This document shows positions 31,296 to 40,115 of a stretch of DNA of 64,000 nt, in pieces (position 1 is the first letter of the stretch; every line of letters begins with the position of its first letter). The DNA is from an uncultured Bacteroidales bacterium (GTDB lineage Bacteria > Bacteroidota > Bacteroidia > Bacteroidales > Paludibacteraceae). Position numbers and translations under genes: made by a program. The notes beneath the pieces are model-generated. The model was given only the letters and a program-made list of their open reading frames with translations, ran no database searches and had not been told where the DNA came from. Location: contig CAMKDV010000014.1 of the NCBI GenBank assembly GCA_946411385.1, positions 1 to 64,000 on the forward strand. The letters are read 5' to 3'.

Positions 31296-32621
31296 TCAGT
31301 ATATCGGCACGATGGTGCGCGGTACACGGTGACGGATCTGCTTGGGATTCATGCGCTGCACATTCTGCGTCTGCAGGGTGGTGACGCGCTGCGTGGCTTG
31401 CAAGGTGAAGGGGATCGTGTCGGCTGTGGCGGTCATGCCTTTGCCTGAAGGCTTGCGGTCACGGCGTTTGCCTACGATAGTGGCATCCGAGCGGAGGTTC
31501 TTCTCCAGCGGATAGAGATGTCCGCCACGCTCCTGATAGATCGTGTTGAGCGAAATATCTGCATGCACCTTGCGTATGCGGTACTGCTCAATCTGCTTCT
31601 CGCTCATGTTGAGCAGGTTGAGCATTTGCATTTCATGGGGTTTGACTTTGTAGCCGAAGGGGATATTCAGTTCCAGGTGTGCCTGCTCGGAGAAACGCAG
31701 TACCTGCAGATCGTCGGAGCGGAGGATATAATGGCGCTGCATGCGATAGATGAACATGCCCAGGATGTTCTGCCGTTCGGTATAGGTCAGCACGGTCTCG
31801 CCCTCGTTCTCGGCGCCTACCTGCCAATGGCTGATATCTTTCATCGCATTGCCGAAATCATATACTATATTTCCCATGCTCCACAGCGTGCGATGGACCA
31901 CAACGCCCGAGTCGATTGCATTGGCGGCTTTGCGCATGTCGGGATGGATGGCTTCCAGGTCGTTACCGGCAAGGATGGTGTCAGCCAGTGCGCGCATCGA
32001 TGCATCGAAGAAGCGCTTGCAATGTTCGCCGCTGAACTGCACCGAGTCGGCTCGTACCACGGAGCGTTTGCCGGTACGGAAATCTTTCGGATAATCGCCT
32101 TGCCTGGGCAATACTACGATGCGTGCTATCATCTGCTCCATGCCCCACGGTTCGTCCTCGGCATCCATACGCACGTCGCTCACGATGCGGTAGCCGGTGA
32201 TGGTCTCGGGAAAGTCGCTGAGCATCTTCCTGTAGACGGCAGCGAGCAGGTCCTGCATGCGTTTGCGTTTGTTCTTCTGCTTGGCGGGAGCGGCGGCTAT
32301 CACTACCTCTTCCAGCCGGATAGGCTGTTCCTTCAAGACGATGGTCAGGGTATCGGCGCTGAGGTCGGCAAGGCTGAGCATGCGTTTCTCGTAGCCGATG
32401 AACGAGATGATCAGTTCGGATTCGCGAGGCAGGTCGGTGGTGAGGTGGAATAGACCGTTGTTGGCAGTGGCGGTGCCCGTGACGGGATCGTCAGCCATGT
32501 AGACGGTGGCATAGCCTATTGGCTCGCCATGGTCATCCACTACGCGGGCAACATACTCGGCTGAAACCATTTCTGCCGTGAGGCAGAGCAGCATGAGGAT
32601 AATATGTAGTATGCGGGGCAT
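31296..32621 (-). CDS. Carboxypeptidase-regulatory-like domain protein, 441 aa
   Basis: The ATG at 32621 begins a signal peptide (MPRILHIILMLLCLTAEMVSA); an upstream in-frame TTG at 32630 is less likely. Residues ~22-95 are a CarboxypepD_reg-like/CNA-B fold (VVDDHGEPIGYATVYMADD, ISFIGYEKRML), as at the start of TonB receptors. The rest (~100-440) resembles the helical and barrel-like region of DUF5686-type proteins but is short, and no full barrel is evident. It follows the DUF3078 gene by 17 bp, so both are likely envelope proteins of one operon with lgt. Confidence 0.7.
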   Translation of the reverse strand: MPRILHIILMLLCLTAEMVSAEYVARVVDDHGEPIGYATVYMADDPVTGTATANNGLFHLTTDLPRESELIISFIGYEKRMLSLADLSADTLTIVLKEQPIRLEEVVIAAAPAKQKNKRKRMQDLLAAVYRKMLSDFPETITGYRIVSDVRMDAEDEPWGMEQMIARIVVLPRQGDYPKDFRTGKRSVVRADSVQFSGEHCKRFFDASMRALADTILAGNDLEAIHPDMRKAANAIDSGVVVHRTLWSMGNIVYDFGNAMKDISHWQVGAENEGETVLTYTERQNILGMFIYRMQRHYILRSDDLQVLRFSEQAHLELNIPFGYKVKPHEMQMLNLLNMSEKQIEQYRIRKVHADISLNTIYQERGGHLYPLEKNLRSDATIVGKRRDRKPSGKGMTATADTIPFTLQATQRVTTLQTQNVQRMNPKQIRHRVPRTIVPIY

Positions 32622-32638
32622 ATTGAGCAAAATGACGA

Positions 32639-33877
32639 TTAACGGAAATAGTGGTTAAATCCGATGGAGAGCAGTTCCTTGAACTGCATCTTCTGCGGCT
32701 CGGAGGATTTGACGGTACTGTCGAATCGCGGATGTAAGGTGACATGGGTAGACAGAAAACGATTGATGATGAAGTCGCATTCTATCTGCCAGTCAAACTC
32801 CACCTGACGGTAGTTCGTATAGAAGTAGAGCAGGGTGTACAACTCTATCTCTCGCAAGGGTTTGTATTTGGCTTCCACGCGCACCGAACTTCCGAACTCG
32901 GTTAGGGTGGCTTTGCCTTTGTCGATGCCGAACTCAGTGACGTTCACGCGCAGCGAGTCGCTCACGGTGGCGTGCACGAGCTTGTAGGTGGCGGGTGAGA
33001 CATTCACGGTCAGCCAGTCGAAAGGCTTGTAGTCCAGACCTATACCTATGTTAAACCGTATCGGCGTCATGAAGGTGGATTTGACCTGCTTGCTATTGGT
33101 TTTCCACGAGGGGAGCAGCGTTGTTTGCAGGTCGACATACCCGGAGGCGTAGAGCTTCTTGTAGAACTGCCATCCTACTTTCGAATGTGCTTTCAGCAGG
33201 TCGTCGGTCACGTTTACGAGGTGCAGCGTGTCGCCTTTTCCGGTGGTGGACAAGCCCATACGCCATTCGCCGTTGTTCTCCCATACGAAATCACCTTTCT
33301 TGTAATTGATGTTCCCTCGCAGGATGGCAAGCAATGCCAGACTGCTGTTACCGCCTTTGTACCAGTTGGGGGAGATATAGTTTTGCGTGAACTGCACGAG
33401 CGTACGCGCCTCGCGGAACCATGGCGAGTACTGCTGGCGTATGGCGCGGCGGATGTCGGCGCGGTCTTCTTCCTCATCGCGGAAGATATGCTTCTCGATG
33501 CGGATGTCCTGTATGTCGGATTGCATACCTATCTGCCGCGTCAGTTCCTGTATCTCCAGTCGGATGGAGTCGATGCGCAGCGAGTCGCGGTAGAGTGAGT
33601 CCTGGCGGATCAGTTCGCGCATAGCCATCAGTCGCTCTTCCGCTTCGGCTACGTCCATCTGTGTGCTGTCCAGCGTGGCGAGCGAGTCTGCCAGCAGACG
33701 GCTCTGCTCCTGTACCAGGCGGAGCAGCATCTCATCCGTATTGAATTGTACGGTCTGCTCGGCATCTTGCAACTTGAGCGTGTCGGCGTACTGATGTACA
33801 ACGACTATCGTATCTTCTGCCCGCACCACTATTGCGCACAAAATCATCCCCCCTATAATCAATGCATATCTCCGCAT
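32639..33877 (-). CDS. DUF3078-family outer-membrane protein, 412 aa
   Basis: Signal peptide (MRRYALIIGGMILCAIVVRAE), then a Gln/Glu/Leu-rich coiled coil (~45-130) and a C-terminal barrel-like region with the NWYKGGNSSLALLAIL and KGDFVWENNGEWRMGL strands typical of DUF3078. The function of the family is unknown. The start codon is preceded directly by the heptamer array, which provides a purine-rich GAAAGGAA just before the ATG. Confidence 0.8.
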   Translation of the reverse strand: MRRYALIIGGMILCAIVVRAEDTIVVVHQYADTLKLQDAEQTVQFNTDEMLLRLVQEQSRLLADSLATLDSTQMDVAEAEERLMAMRELIRQDSLYRDSLRIDSIRLEIQELTRQIGMQSDIQDIRIEKHIFRDEEEDRADIRRAIRQQYSPWFREARTLVQFTQNYISPNWYKGGNSSLALLAILRGNINYKKGDFVWENNGEWRMGLSTTGKGDTLHLVNVTDDLLKAHSKVGWQFYKKLYASGYVDLQTTLLPSWKTNSKQVKSTFMTPIRFNIGIGLDYKPFDWLTVNVSPATYKLVHATVSDSLRVNVTEFGIDKGKATLTEFGSSVRVEAKYKPLREIELYTLLYFYTNYRQVEFDWQIECDFIINRFLSTHVTLHPRFDSTVKSSEPQKMQFKELLSIGFNHYFR

Positions 33878-33879
33878 TT

Positions 33880-33943
33880 CCTTTCACTTTTCCCCTTTCA
33901 CCTTTCAATTTCCTTTCACTTTTCCCCTTTCACCTTTCAATTT
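33880..33943. repeat. Two 32-bp units of CCTTTCA heptamers between lgt and the DUF3078 gene
   Basis: Two identical 32-bp copies begin at 33880 and 33912. Each is CCTTTCA, CTTTTCC, CCTTTCA, CCTTTCA plus ATTT. The lgt stop (complement of 33905-33907) lies within the first copy, so the whole second copy is translated as the Lgt tail. The array runs to 2 bp from the next start codon. Confidence 0.95.
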
Positions 33944-34876
33944 AAGCTCCGCTGTGTCCTCGTTCATCGGCCGCCTGAAAGCTCGGATGACCAGCCATAC
34001 GCCCAGGATGATGAACGGGATACTGAGCCATTGGCCCATGTTCAGCACATGACCGGCTTCGAACAGCTCCTGGTCGTTCTTGATGAACTCCAGGCAGAAG
34101 CGTGTGACGAATACGATCAGCAGGAACACGCCGAGCAGCAGTCCCTCGCGGCGATAGGCTTTGCCTTTCCAGTATAGCACGGTGACGGTAATGAGCGCCA
34201 CGATGCAGTACAGCATCTCGTATATCTGCGTAGGATGGCATGGAACGGTCTGACCGTCACGCACGAAGATGAATCCCCATGGCAGGTCGGTTGGTCCGCC
34301 ATAGATCTCGGAGTTCATCAGGTTGCCCAGACGGATGAGCGTGGCTGTGATACCTACGCCTACACACAGCCTGTCAAGAATCCATAGCATCGATGTGTGG
34401 TACTCCGGACGCTTGCTGAAATGCCGTTTGTTGAGCAGCCATGCCGCCAGTATGAGGCCGATAGCTCCGCCGTGCGACGACAAGCCGCCTTCCCATATAC
34501 GCAGCAAATACAGCGGATGGATCAGGTAGGGGTTCTTGTACTTGATGGTCCATCCGAAGATCTGTACAGGGTCTGGACTTATGTTCATCGCCTTGCAGTA
34601 GTTAGCCATCCAGGGTAGGGTAACGTCGTGCCACTCGTAGAACCAACAGTGACCGATCCTTGCGCCAATGATCACGCCCAGCGTCATCCACAGGAAGATC
34701 TTGTCAGCCCAGTCCTCGGGGCAGTTCTCGTGCTTGTACAGCCTTACTTGCACCAGGTAGCACAGGTACAACCCTATTGCCCACAGCAATCCGTACCACC
34801 GTATACCTCCATCACCGAAATGAATCAGGATGGGATCAACATTCCAAGTTACATATAGTAAATTCAGCATATTCAT
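33905..34876 (-). CDS. lgt: Prolipoprotein diacylglyceryl transferase with array-encoded tail
   Basis: Transfers diacylglycerol from phosphatidylglycerol to the lipobox cysteine of prelipoproteins, in the inner membrane. Motifs: GLSSHGGAIG at 131-140 and RLGNLMNSEIYG at 182-193, with seven membrane segments. The core ends near ~305; the last 13 residues (LKLKGERGKVKGN) are translated from the tandem array at 33880-33943. The tail is lysine-rich and probably cytoplasmic or periplasmic clutter without function. A consensus promoter lies at 34925-34956, divergent from the DUF4301 gene. Confidence 0.95.
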   Translation of the reverse strand: MNMLNLLYVTWNVDPILIHFGDGGIRWYGLLWAIGLYLCYLVQVRLYKHENCPEDWADKIFLWMTLGVIIGARIGHCWFYEWHDVTLPWMANYCKAMNISPDPVQIFGWTIKYKNPYLIHPLYLLRIWEGGLSSHGGAIGLILAAWLLNKRHFSKRPEYHTSMLWILDRLCVGVGITATLIRLGNLMNSEIYGGPTDLPWGFIFVRDGQTVPCHPTQIYEMLYCIVALITVTVLYWKGKAYRREGLLLGVFLLIVFVTRFCLEFIKNDQELFEAGHVLNMGQWLSIPFIILGVWLVIRAFRRPMNEDTAELKLKGERGKVKGN

Positions 34877-34924
34877 ACTTGTTTACAAACAATAAGCGTG
34901 CACATATAATGCACAACAAACGTG

Positions 34925-34956
34925 CAAAGTTACAAAAAATTTTTGACATTTGCAAA
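34925..34956 (-). promoter_or_regulatory. Consensus promoter of lgt
   Basis: Minus strand TTTG (complement of 34953-34956) followed by CAAATGTC, 20-nt spacer ending TTTTTTG, TAACTTTG (complement of 34925-34932). Confidence 0.87.
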
Positions 34957-35002
34957 TATTCCCACAAAAAATGCAATAAATTTCGATTTTTCTTTGGGAA
35001 AA

Positions 35003-35034
35003 TTTGCAAATGTGCATTTTTTTTCGTAACTTTG
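35003..35034 (+). promoter_or_regulatory. Consensus promoter of the DUF4301 gene
   Basis: TTTG at 35003-35006, 20-nt spacer, TAACTTTG at 35027-35034. The ATG at 35088 is 53 bp downstream. Confidence 0.87.
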
Positions 35035-35087
35035 TATCGGATTTGTGTCCGATAGTGAAAAACATTAACCATCTAAATAGTTTGACC

Positions 35088-36428
35088 ATGAATTTTACGG
35101 ATCAAGACGTTCAGCAACTGAGTGCCCGGGGTATCTCGTTGCAAAAAGCGGAAGAGCAACTCGCATATTTCCGCACCGGTTTTCCTGAGTTGGATATTGT
35201 AGCTCCTGCAGCCTTGCACAAAGGTGTAATCTGCCCGTCGGTAGCCGAGCGCAAAGAGTTTATCAGCGCTTGGCAGCAGTACCTCGCCGAGGGACACAAG
35301 GTGCTCAAGTTCGTTCCTGCCTCAGGTGCAGCTTCGCGTATGTTTAAGAATCTGTTTGAGTATCTCGACAATGGCGTGGAGACGCCTTTCATCCGCGAGT
35401 TCCTCGATAATATCAGTCGCTTTGCTTTCGGCCCGCAGCTGGAAGGCAAGCAGGGACAGGATGCAGTGCGCTTCCTTTTGAAAGACATGAACTACGGCAA
35501 TCTGCCTAAGGGGCTGCTCCTCTTCCATTCCTATCGCGACGGCGCACGCACTCCCGCAATTGAGCACATGGTGGAAGGTGCCCTGTATGCAGCATCCAAT
35601 GGCGAGGTGAACATCCATTTCACCGTTTCGCACGACCATCTGCCTCTGTTCCGCAAGCATATAGCCGACAATCTTCAGGCGCTGGAGAAAAAGTACGGTG
35701 TGCGCTTCAATATCTCTTTCTCCGAGCAGAAACCTTCCACGGATACGCTTGCTGCCAATCCTGACGGCACGCCGTTCCGTACCGCTGACGGCAAACTGCT
35801 CTTCCGTCCGGGTGGCCATGGCGCACTCATCGAGAACCTCAACGAGCAGGATGCCGATATCGTTTTCATCAAGAATATCGACAATGTTGTGCCCGACCGT
35901 CTGAAAGCTTCTACCGTCGAGTTCAAGCAGCTTCTGGCTGGTGTTCTCGTCAAGGAGCAAGAGCGCGTCTTCGCTGCTTTGCGCGATCCGAATACGAGCG
36001 AAGAGGAACGTGCTCGCCTCAATCGCCCCATTCGTGTTTGCGGCGTAGTGCGCAATACAGGTGAGCCCGGCGGTGGACCGTTCCTCGTACGCGATGAGGA
36101 TGGTACGATCAGCAACCAGATTCTCGAGTCGGTTCAAATACCCGATAAGGAGCTCATGGCCAAGTCGAAATATTTCAACCCCGTGGACCTGGTATGTGCT
36201 ATCAAGGATTATCAGGGTAAGCCGTTCAACCTCCTCGAGTTTGTTGACCCGAAGACCGGCTTCATCTCGCAGAAGTCGAAGGACGGTCGCGAACTTCAGG
36301 CACTCGAGTTGCCGGGCTTGTGGAATGGCGCTATGGCCAAGTGGAACACCCTGTTTGTCGAAGTACCCGTCTCTACCTTCAATCCTGTAAAGACCGTCAA
36401 CGACTTGCTCCGTGAACAACATCAATAA
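35088..36428 (+). CDS. DUF4301-family protein, 446 aa
   Basis: Bacteroidetes-specific family of unknown function. The segment KFVPASGAASRMFKNL near 75-90 recalls the phosphate-binding loop of sugar nucleotidyltransferases, and a further HGALIENLN stretch fits such a fold, so a nucleotide-sugar role is plausible but unproven. The ATG at 35088 is chosen; an upstream in-frame start at 35004 would put the -7 element inside the gene. It is followed by the HAD gene after 1 bp. Confidence 0.85.
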   Translation: MNFTDQDVQQLSARGISLQKAEEQLAYFRTGFPELDIVAPAALHKGVICPSVAERKEFISAWQQYLAEGHKVLKFVPASGAASRMFKNLFEYLDNGVETPFIREFLDNISRFAFGPQLEGKQGQDAVRFLLKDMNYGNLPKGLLLFHSYRDGARTPAIEHMVEGALYAASNGEVNIHFTVSHDHLPLFRKHIADNLQALEKKYGVRFNISFSEQKPSTDTLAANPDGTPFRTADGKLLFRPGGHGALIENLNEQDADIVFIKNIDNVVPDRLKASTVEFKQLLAGVLVKEQERVFAALRDPNTSEEERARLNRPIRVCGVVRNTGEPGGGPFLVRDEDGTISNQILESVQIPDKELMAKSKYFNPVDLVCAIKDYQGKPFNLLEFVDPKTGFISQKSKDGRELQALELPGLWNGAMAKWNTLFVEVPVSTFNPVKTVNDLLREQHQ

Positions 36429-36429
36429 G

Positions 36430-37095
36430 ATGAAAAAGGGATTTTTCTTTGATATGGATGGCGTGCTATTCAACTCCATGCCCAATCATGCACGGGCGTG
36501 GGAGATTGTAATGGCACGCCATGGCCTGCATTTCACCAAGCGCGATTGCTATATGCAGGAGGGCTGCACCAGTCGCGATGTTATCCTCAATGCCTACAAG
36601 GCGCAGAAGCCGGAACAGCATGTCACCCTTGACGAGGTGGAGGCTTTCTACAAGGAGAAAGGTGAACTGTTCGTTGAGCTGGGTGGCGCCCAACCCATGC
36701 CCCATGCGTACGAGGTGCTCCAGGCTATTAAGGCGATGCCCGATACGCAGATATGGCTTGTCACCGGCAGTGCACAACTCACGCTGCTTGACCAGCTCAA
36801 CCATGCTTTCCCGGGCATCTTCGTTCGCGAGAGGATGATTACGGCATTTGAGTGTCCGCATGGCAAACCACGTCCCGAACCATACCTCAAAGCATGGGAG
36901 AGCAGCGGTTTGCCGAAGGAAGAGTGTTGCGTCATTGAGAATGCTCCGCTGGGCTTGCAAGCCTCACGAGCTGCAGGACTCTTTACCGTCATCCTCAACA
37001 CGGGTCCGCTCCTCTATGAGGATTTTGCTCCGTGGAAACCTGATGTGTTCCTGCCCGATATGCGTGCGCTGTTGGAGTATCTTCCTAAGTTGTAG
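36430..37095 (+). CDS. HAD-superfamily phosphatase, beta-phosphoglucomutase-like, 221 aa
   Basis: Cytoplasmic phosphatase or phosphomutase. The nucleophile motif FDMDGVLFNS has Asp8 and Asp10, the cap domain is helical (15-85), VTGSA provides motif II, GKPRPEPYLKA motif III Lys, and IENAPLGLQASRAAG the last acidic motif (with Asn-Ala instead of the usual D-S). The start at 36430 follows the DUF4301 stop by one base, so translation is probably coupled. The substrate is likely a sugar phosphate. Confidence 0.88.
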   Translation: MKKGFFFDMDGVLFNSMPNHARAWEIVMARHGLHFTKRDCYMQEGCTSRDVILNAYKAQKPEQHVTLDEVEAFYKEKGELFVELGGAQPMPHAYEVLQAIKAMPDTQIWLVTGSAQLTLLDQLNHAFPGIFVRERMITAFECPHGKPRPEPYLKAWESSGLPKEECCVIENAPLGLQASRAAGLFTVILNTGPLLYEDFAPWKPDVFLPDMRALLEYLPKL

Positions 37096-37132
37096 ATTTA
37101 TTGATAACCTTTTGATTTAATATCGATTCATT

Positions 37133-37291
37133 ATGGCAAAGTACATTTGTGACATCTGCGGGTACGAGTATGATCCCGCTGTAGGCGATCCCGATAACGG
37201 CATCGCAGCAGGAACGGCTTTTGAGGATCTGCCTCAGGATTGGGTATGCCCTCTCTGCGGAGTAGGTAAAGACCAGTTCACCAAGGCTTGA
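37133..37291 (+). CDS. Rubredoxin, 52 aa
   Basis: Small one-iron electron carrier. CDICG (C6, C9) and CPLCG (C39, C42) bind the iron, and the aromatic core residues Y4, Y11, Y13 and W37 are present. Length is standard. It helps anaerobes deal with oxygen and peroxide by feeding electrons to rubrerythrin or reductases. Its TGA overlaps the ATG of the DUF2851 gene by one base. Confidence 0.95.
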   Translation: MAKYICDICGYEYDPAVGDPDNGIAAGTAFEDLPQDWVCPLCGVGKDQFTKA

Positions 37292-38532
37292 TGCCCGAAA
37301 TACTGCTTCATTATATATGGGAACATTGTCTGTGGGCTGGGTATGCCCAGCAGACTGTGGACGGTTTGCCTGTGGAGATCATCTCCGTGGGCGAGCATAA
37401 CCGTGATGCCGGACCCGACTACAGCCACGCGCGTATCCGTATAGGTGACCAGGAGTGGGTGGGCAACATCGAGTTGCACATCCATTCTTCCGATTGGTAT
37501 CGCCACAAGCATCATCAGGATCGTGCGTACGATACTATTATCTTGCATGTCGTGCGCGATGCGGACAAGCAGGTCTTCAATTCGCAAGGCAAAGCTATCC
37601 CCCAATGTGCTCTCCGCTATCCTGACGGTCAGGATTACCTTACCGGTCTGCTGGCGGATGCCATGCGCATGGATAGTCCCGAAGGCCGCATTGGCTGTGC
37701 GCAGCAGCTCTTGGACGACCCGCTGCTCATGACCGAAGGTTGGCGCAAACGCTTGCTCCGCAAACGTCTCGACTGCAAGCGCTCGTCCATCGAACATCTG
37801 CTTGAGATCACCCGAGGAAGTTGGGAGCACGCGTTCTATATCTCGCTTGCGCGTAATTTCGGTTTCCATACCAATAGCGTGCCGTTTGAGGAACTGGCTA
37901 TCGCCACGCCGCTATCCGCTATCCGCAAGCATCGCGACAATCTCTTCCAGCTCACGGCCATGCTTCTCGGGCAGTCGGGGCTGCCTATTGCGGACGAACA
38001 GATGGCGCGGGAGTATGCTTTTCTACGCAATAAGTTCAGCCTCACGCCTATCGACGGCAGCCTGTGGAAACTCGGGCGCATTCGTCCGCAGAACAGCCCC
38101 GAACGGCGCATCCGGCAGTTTGCCAATCTGATGCATCGTTCCGAGTTCCTTTTCAGCCGCGTGATTGAGATGCCCGATATCGATGCGCTGGTCGAGCTGT
38201 TCAGCATGGATGGCTTGAGCCGTGCGTCGATTGATATCTTGCTGATCAATACGGTACTGCCGTACAAATATGCTTACGCTTGTGCCGGAGGCAAGGATGC
38301 CGCGGATAGTTATCAGGCAAGCCGCGTGCCCATGCAGATGATGGAGCAGATTGCTGCTGAGGACAATACCATCATCCGCCAGTGGAAGATGTTAGGTCAA
38401 ATCGTCAGAAGCGCTGCTGACTCGCAAGCCTTGCTGCATCTCTATCAGAACTATTGCCAGCACCACGAGTGCGTCAATTGCGAAGTAGGCTATCGCATTT
38501 TCATTGAGAATCACTTGTCATGGATTCAGTAA
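37291..38532 (+). CDS. DUF2851-family protein, 413 aa
   Basis: Bacteroidetes family of unknown function with a nuclease-like N-terminal region: EHNRDAGPDYSHARIRIG and GNIELHIHSSDWYRHKH, rich in Asp, Glu and His as in PD-(D/E)xK or metal-binding folds. The C-terminal part is helical. The ATG at 37291 overlaps the rubredoxin stop, so both are co-translated. The pairing is odd because no electron-transfer role is evident here. Confidence 0.85.
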   Translation: MPEILLHYIWEHCLWAGYAQQTVDGLPVEIISVGEHNRDAGPDYSHARIRIGDQEWVGNIELHIHSSDWYRHKHHQDRAYDTIILHVVRDADKQVFNSQGKAIPQCALRYPDGQDYLTGLLADAMRMDSPEGRIGCAQQLLDDPLLMTEGWRKRLLRKRLDCKRSSIEHLLEITRGSWEHAFYISLARNFGFHTNSVPFEELAIATPLSAIRKHRDNLFQLTAMLLGQSGLPIADEQMAREYAFLRNKFSLTPIDGSLWKLGRIRPQNSPERRIRQFANLMHRSEFLFSRVIEMPDIDALVELFSMDGLSRASIDILLINTVLPYKYAYACAGGKDAADSYQASRVPMQMMEQIAAEDNTIIRQWKMLGQIVRSAADSQALLHLYQNYCQHHECVNCEVGYRIFIENHLSWIQ

Positions 38533-38533
38533 T

Positions 38534-39004
38534 ATGGATATTTTTCTTTTGATACTCGCTTTCCTGTGCATGCTCATCGGCATCATCGGATGTATTGTGC
38601 CCGGTCTGCCGGGAACGCCTATTGCCTATGCCGGATTGTGGATTGCACAGGCTACCGATCGTGTAGATTTCTCCTGGCAACTGCTGCTCATCTATGGCAT
38701 TGCTACCGTCATTATCTCCGTGCTTGATTATGTCGTTCCGGCTTGGGGGACAAAGCGTTACGGCGGATCCAACTGGGGAGTGTGGGGCAGTACTATCGGC
38801 GTTTTTGTCGGATTGTTCTTTGGTGCGGTGGGTGTCATTCTCGGGCCGTTGGTAGGTGCTGTGATTGGCGAGCTGATTAGCGGCAAGGAGTTTGCCCACG
38901 CCCTCAAAGCCGGGTGGGGCAGCTTCGTCGGATTGCTTTTCGGTACGATCCTCAAACTCATCTGCTGTGGCCTCATGCTCACTGCCCTTATCCAAGCCAT
39001 CTGA
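38534..39004 (+). CDS. DUF456-family membrane protein, 156 aa
   Basis: Four or five hydrophobic segments with the glycine-rich motif IIGCIVPGLPGTPIAYAGLW at 15-34 and GPLVGAVIGE further on, typical of DUF456. Function unknown. The start at 38534 follows the DUF2851 stop by one base. The gene is followed by the largest heptamer array in the window. Confidence 0.85.
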   Translation: MDIFLLILAFLCMLIGIIGCIVPGLPGTPIAYAGLWIAQATDRVDFSWQLLLIYGIATVIISVLDYVVPAWGTKRYGGSNWGVWGSTIGVFVGLFFGAVGVILGPLVGAVIGELISGKEFAHALKAGWGSFVGLLFGTILKLICCGLMLTALIQAI

Positions 39005-39008
39005 TAAT

Positions 39009-39173
39009 CCTTTCACTTTTCACTTTAGAAAATCCTTTCACTTTTCACCTTTCACTTTAGAAAATCCTTTCACTTTTCACCTTTCAATTTTCACTTTAAA
39101 AAATCCTTTCACTTTTCACCTTTCACTTTAAAAAATCCTTTCACTTTTCACCTTTCAATTTTCAACTTAAAAT
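39009..39173. repeat. Five higher-order units of CCTTTCA heptamers, lengths differing by 7
   Basis: Units start at 39009, 39034, 39066, 39105 and 39137. Each opens with CCTTTCA then CTTTTCA and closes with CTTTA(G/A)AAAAT. Lengths of the first four are 25, 32, 39 and 32 bp: they contain two, three, four and three heptamers before the closing block. The last runs to the ATG at 39174. This fits gain and loss of whole heptamers plus duplication of the larger unit. Confidence 0.95.
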
Positions 39174-40061
39174 ATGCTTGTCATCGGAATAGGAGAAACG
39201 GTGCTGGATATCTTGTTCAAGAACGACCAGCCGCAGAAAGCCGTACCGGGAGGCTCGACGTTCAATAGCATCGTGTCGCTCGGGCGAGCCGGTGTGCCGT
39301 GTGCCATAATCACGCAGACGGGAAGTGATCATATAGGCGATATTATCTGCGATTTTCTGCGCAAGAACGGCGTCTCCGACGAGTTCGTCTGCCGTCATCC
39401 TAACACCAAATCGCACATCACGCTTGCTTTCCTCAACGAGCACAACGATGCGCAATACGAGTTCTACAAGGATCATGCTACAGCCATCTTGGACAATCAG
39501 CTGCCGCTCATCACAGCCGATGATATTGTCCTTTTCGGTTCGTTCTTTGCCATCAATCCCGTCATCCGTCCCGTCACCCGCAAACTGCTGCGCCAAGCCC
39601 GCGAAGCCGGAGCATGGCTCTATTATGACGTCAATTTCCGCAAGAACCATATAGCCGATCTGCCAAACATCTTGCCGAACATCGAAGAGAATATGCGCCT
39701 TGCATCTATTGTGCGTGGCTCGATGGAAGATTTCGAGTATCTGTTTGGTTTGCACGACGCTGACGCTATCTATGAGCGTGTCCGTTCCCTCTGCCCGACG
39801 CTCATCCTGACCGATGGAGCACGTACGATCCGCGTCTATGAAAGTGACAAAGTGACAACATACGAGGTGGCAAAGATTGATACTGTCAGCACCGTTGGCG
39901 CCGGAGATAATTTCAATGCCGGTTATATCTATGCCAAAATCCGCGGCATCGACGATCAATCTTCCCGCATCGCTATGGCGCAACGATGGAGTCAGGATGT
40001 GTGCCGCCAACTTGGTAATAATATCAGCGACAGTCTTGTCGCGCAACTCAAGAACGAGTAA
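39174..40061 (+). CDS. PfkB-family carbohydrate kinase, 295 aa
   Basis: Ribokinase-like fold: N-terminal GGSTFNSIVSLGRAG, the LYYDVNFRKN strand near ~155 and the catalytic STVGAGDNFNAGY motif with the Asp base near 245. It phosphorylates a sugar, probably fructose or a related hexose; the exact substrate cannot be read from sequence. Length is normal. Preceded directly by the heptamer array, followed 54 bp later by bcp. Confidence 0.92.
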   Translation: MLVIGIGETVLDILFKNDQPQKAVPGGSTFNSIVSLGRAGVPCAIITQTGSDHIGDIICDFLRKNGVSDEFVCRHPNTKSHITLAFLNEHNDAQYEFYKDHATAILDNQLPLITADDIVLFGSFFAINPVIRPVTRKLLRQAREAGAWLYYDVNFRKNHIADLPNILPNIEENMRLASIVRGSMEDFEYLFGLHDADAIYERVRSLCPTLILTDGARTIRVYESDKVTTYEVAKIDTVSTVGAGDNFNAGYIYAKIRGIDDQSSRIAMAQRWSQDVCRQLGNNISDSLVAQLKNE

Positions 40062-40115
40062 TCATAACCCGGGACAAAAATCCAAAACAAAGAAAAACTC
40101 TAAAACAAATATACC

